Assembly: GCA_903883945.1 (NCBI GenBank)
Contig: CAISCV010000126.1
Span: 1 to 55,109 of the forward strand
Length of the DNA stretch: 55,109 bases
From: an uncultured Chitinophagaceae bacterium
Lineage (GTDB): Bacteria; Bacteroidota; Bacteroidia; Chitinophagales; Chitinophagaceae
Direction: 5' to 3'
Position numbers and translations under genes: made by a program. The notes beneath the pieces are model-generated. The model did no database searches, was not told the origin of the DNA, and was given only the letters and a program-made list of their open reading frames with translations. Positions 54,179 through 55,109 of the stretch are shown here, piece after piece. Every line of letters begins with the position of its first letter. Within the stretch, counting starts at the first letter, position 1.

Positions 54179-55102
54179 CTACACAAACATCTTCTGCAAC
54201 AACCCTTTCTTCCATTGTTCGGTAAGGGTTAGTTGGTTGGTAATATTGGCAATGTTTTCATCAATGGCTGAAAGGAAACTGGCTATTTTGATTTGCTCTG
54301 GTAATGAAGGGAATTTGAAAACTAATTTCCTCAATTCAACCATAGTTAATGCTCTTTGAGTTGACCCAATTGATATTTTATTTATTTCCTCTTTGTTAAT
54401 CTCGAATAAAATTTCTAAAAAACTACTACTCTCTTTAATATCTCTAAACCAAATAAGGTTACCATCTTTGAAATAGAAGGGGTCATTGTTTTTAATTCTT
54501 AAAACATTACCTAGAGTACCAACTGCTGTCATAAGAATATCATTAATCTTTGGCACTCCATACGTTTCTTTAAATTCTAAATATGCTTTTTCAGAAATAT
54601 AAAGAATATCTGTTGGTGCTATATTTAGTTTCAATTCACTTATCTCTTTGCCCCTATAAAAAGGAATGCCTACACTAACATAGTCAGATGAATAAACCCT
54701 TTTGCTAGATGTTAATTCTGCTACCTCCCCCAAACTCTTTTCCTCCCACTCTGGGAACTCACTCCCATCATCTTGTCTGAATCGCAGATTACTCGGATTA
54801 AAGGATTTCTCGGATTTTCGTTCCCCACTTTCATCAACATCTGTGTCATCCTTAAATCCTTCAAATCCGTGATTCCGACAAAATATCCGTTGCATCACCC
54901 CCTTTTTGTATTGCACTAGGTGGGCTTTTTCTTGTTTCAATTGCTGCAACTTATCATCTACTGCACTTAGGAAGGAGGCTATCTTGTTTTGTTCGGGTAG
55001 GGTGGGGAGGTGTAATTCTACTCTTTTAACGTGAGTTTTGGATGTTATTCTTTTTTCATTCCAATATGAGAAGTATAAATACTTACCAATACGACCAATT
55101 CG
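54179..55102 (-). CDS. hsdS: Type I restriction specificity subunit (3' part; 5' part missing or broken)
   Basis: Carries the DNA-recognition subunit that directs HsdM and HsdR. The visible part has the end of the first target-recognition domain, the central conserved region (LPTLPEQNKIASFLSAVDDK and QYKKGVMQRIF), the whole second recognition domain beginning DFPEW-like at EFPEWEEKSLGEV, and the C-terminal conserved region (SLPEQIKIASFLSAIDENI). In this frame a TAA occurs at 55103-55105, seven bases from the window edge, before most of the first recognition domain. The gene is therefore either truncated, frameshifted near the edge, or part of an exchangeable hsdS set. Confidence 0.75.
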   Translation of the reverse strand, partial: RIGRIGKYLYFSYWNEKRITSKTHVKRVELHLPTLPEQNKIASFLSAVDDKLQQLKQEKAHLVQYKKGVMQRIFCRNHGFEGFKDDTDVDESGERKSEKSFNPSNLRFRQDDGSEFPEWEEKSLGEVAELTSSKRVYSSDYVSVGIPFYRGKEISELKLNIAPTDILYISEKAYLEFKETYGVPKINDILMTAVGTLGNVLRIKNNDPFYFKDGNLIWFRDIKESSSFLEILFEINKEEINKISIGSTQRALTMVELRKLVFKFPSLPEQIKIASFLSAIDENIANITNQLTLTEQWKKGLLQKMFV

Positions 55103-55109
55103 TTACCAT

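Overview
The window is AT-rich bacterial DNA from a member of the Bacteroidota, most likely close to the Chitinophagaceae. The evidence is the protein families present (DUF5723, DUF4293, a YqgE/AlgH protein, futalosine-pathway MqnC, a DUF2807 adhesin-like protein), the lack of obvious Shine-Dalgarno sequences, and repeated matches to the Bacteroidota -7 promoter box TAnnTTTG just upstream of genes. No rRNA or tRNA gene was recognised.

Layout. (1) About 1-14.6 kb is a surface-polysaccharide locus that starts before the window: a partial GT4 glycosyltransferase, a Wzy-like polymerase, a GT2 transferase, a SAM methyltransferase, a Wzx-like flippase on the opposite strand, gmd and fcl (GDP-L-fucose), another GT4, and rfbB-rfbC-rfbA (dTDP-4-keto-6-deoxy-sugar). 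Accessory genes interrupt it: an orphan HicB-like antitoxin, a DUF3800 protein, a VapBC-type pair and a small secreted-like protein. (2) About 14.8-30.3 kb is mostly housekeeping: lysS, a nonsense-broken DUF2807 gene, an orphan sensor kinase, yqgE, queA, hemH, unknown proteins, DUF3050, a MurC-like ligase, mqnC, a lipoprotein hydrolase, an SDR and hemL. (3) About 30.3-39.4 kb is a tetrapyrrole cluster read leftwards (hemA-hemC-hemD-hemE-hemF-hemB, with hemL further on). Inserted in it are an unknown gene behind two large operator-like palindromes, a HigBA pair, a lone MNT nucleotidyltransferase and a repeat-containing winged-helix protein. (4) About 40-49.5 kb holds glyA, DUF4293, an aminotransferase, DUF5723, a SatP-type acetate transporter, an MscS channel, a MerR/thioredoxin-like pair and gcvT. 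(5) About 49.9 kb to the end is a type I restriction-modification island (hsdR, a HEPN-type Abi gene, hsdS); hsdM would lie beyond the right edge.

Together, hemA, hemL, hemB, hemC, hemD, hemE, hemF and hemH cover the C5 route from glutamyl-tRNA to heme except protoporphyrinogen oxidase, which is not in the window. Gmd and Fcl make GDP-L-fucose. RfbA, RfbB and RfbC stop one step short of dTDP-L-rhamnose because no rfbD is present.

The most unusual content is repeat DNA. Three intergenic arrays (4485-4652, 39589-39756, 49539-49706) each consist of eight exactly phased 21-bp units. They share no unit sequence, but each carries dyad symmetry. A coding array (31084-31314) is built from 42-bp (2 x 21) units, and one of its cores resembles the first intergenic array. 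Separately, many intergenic gaps contain long hairpins whose arm sequence is private to the locus, and two such word-like elements lie inside the coding regions of hemC and queA. A compact minus-strand small-RNA candidate lies at about 4305-4383.
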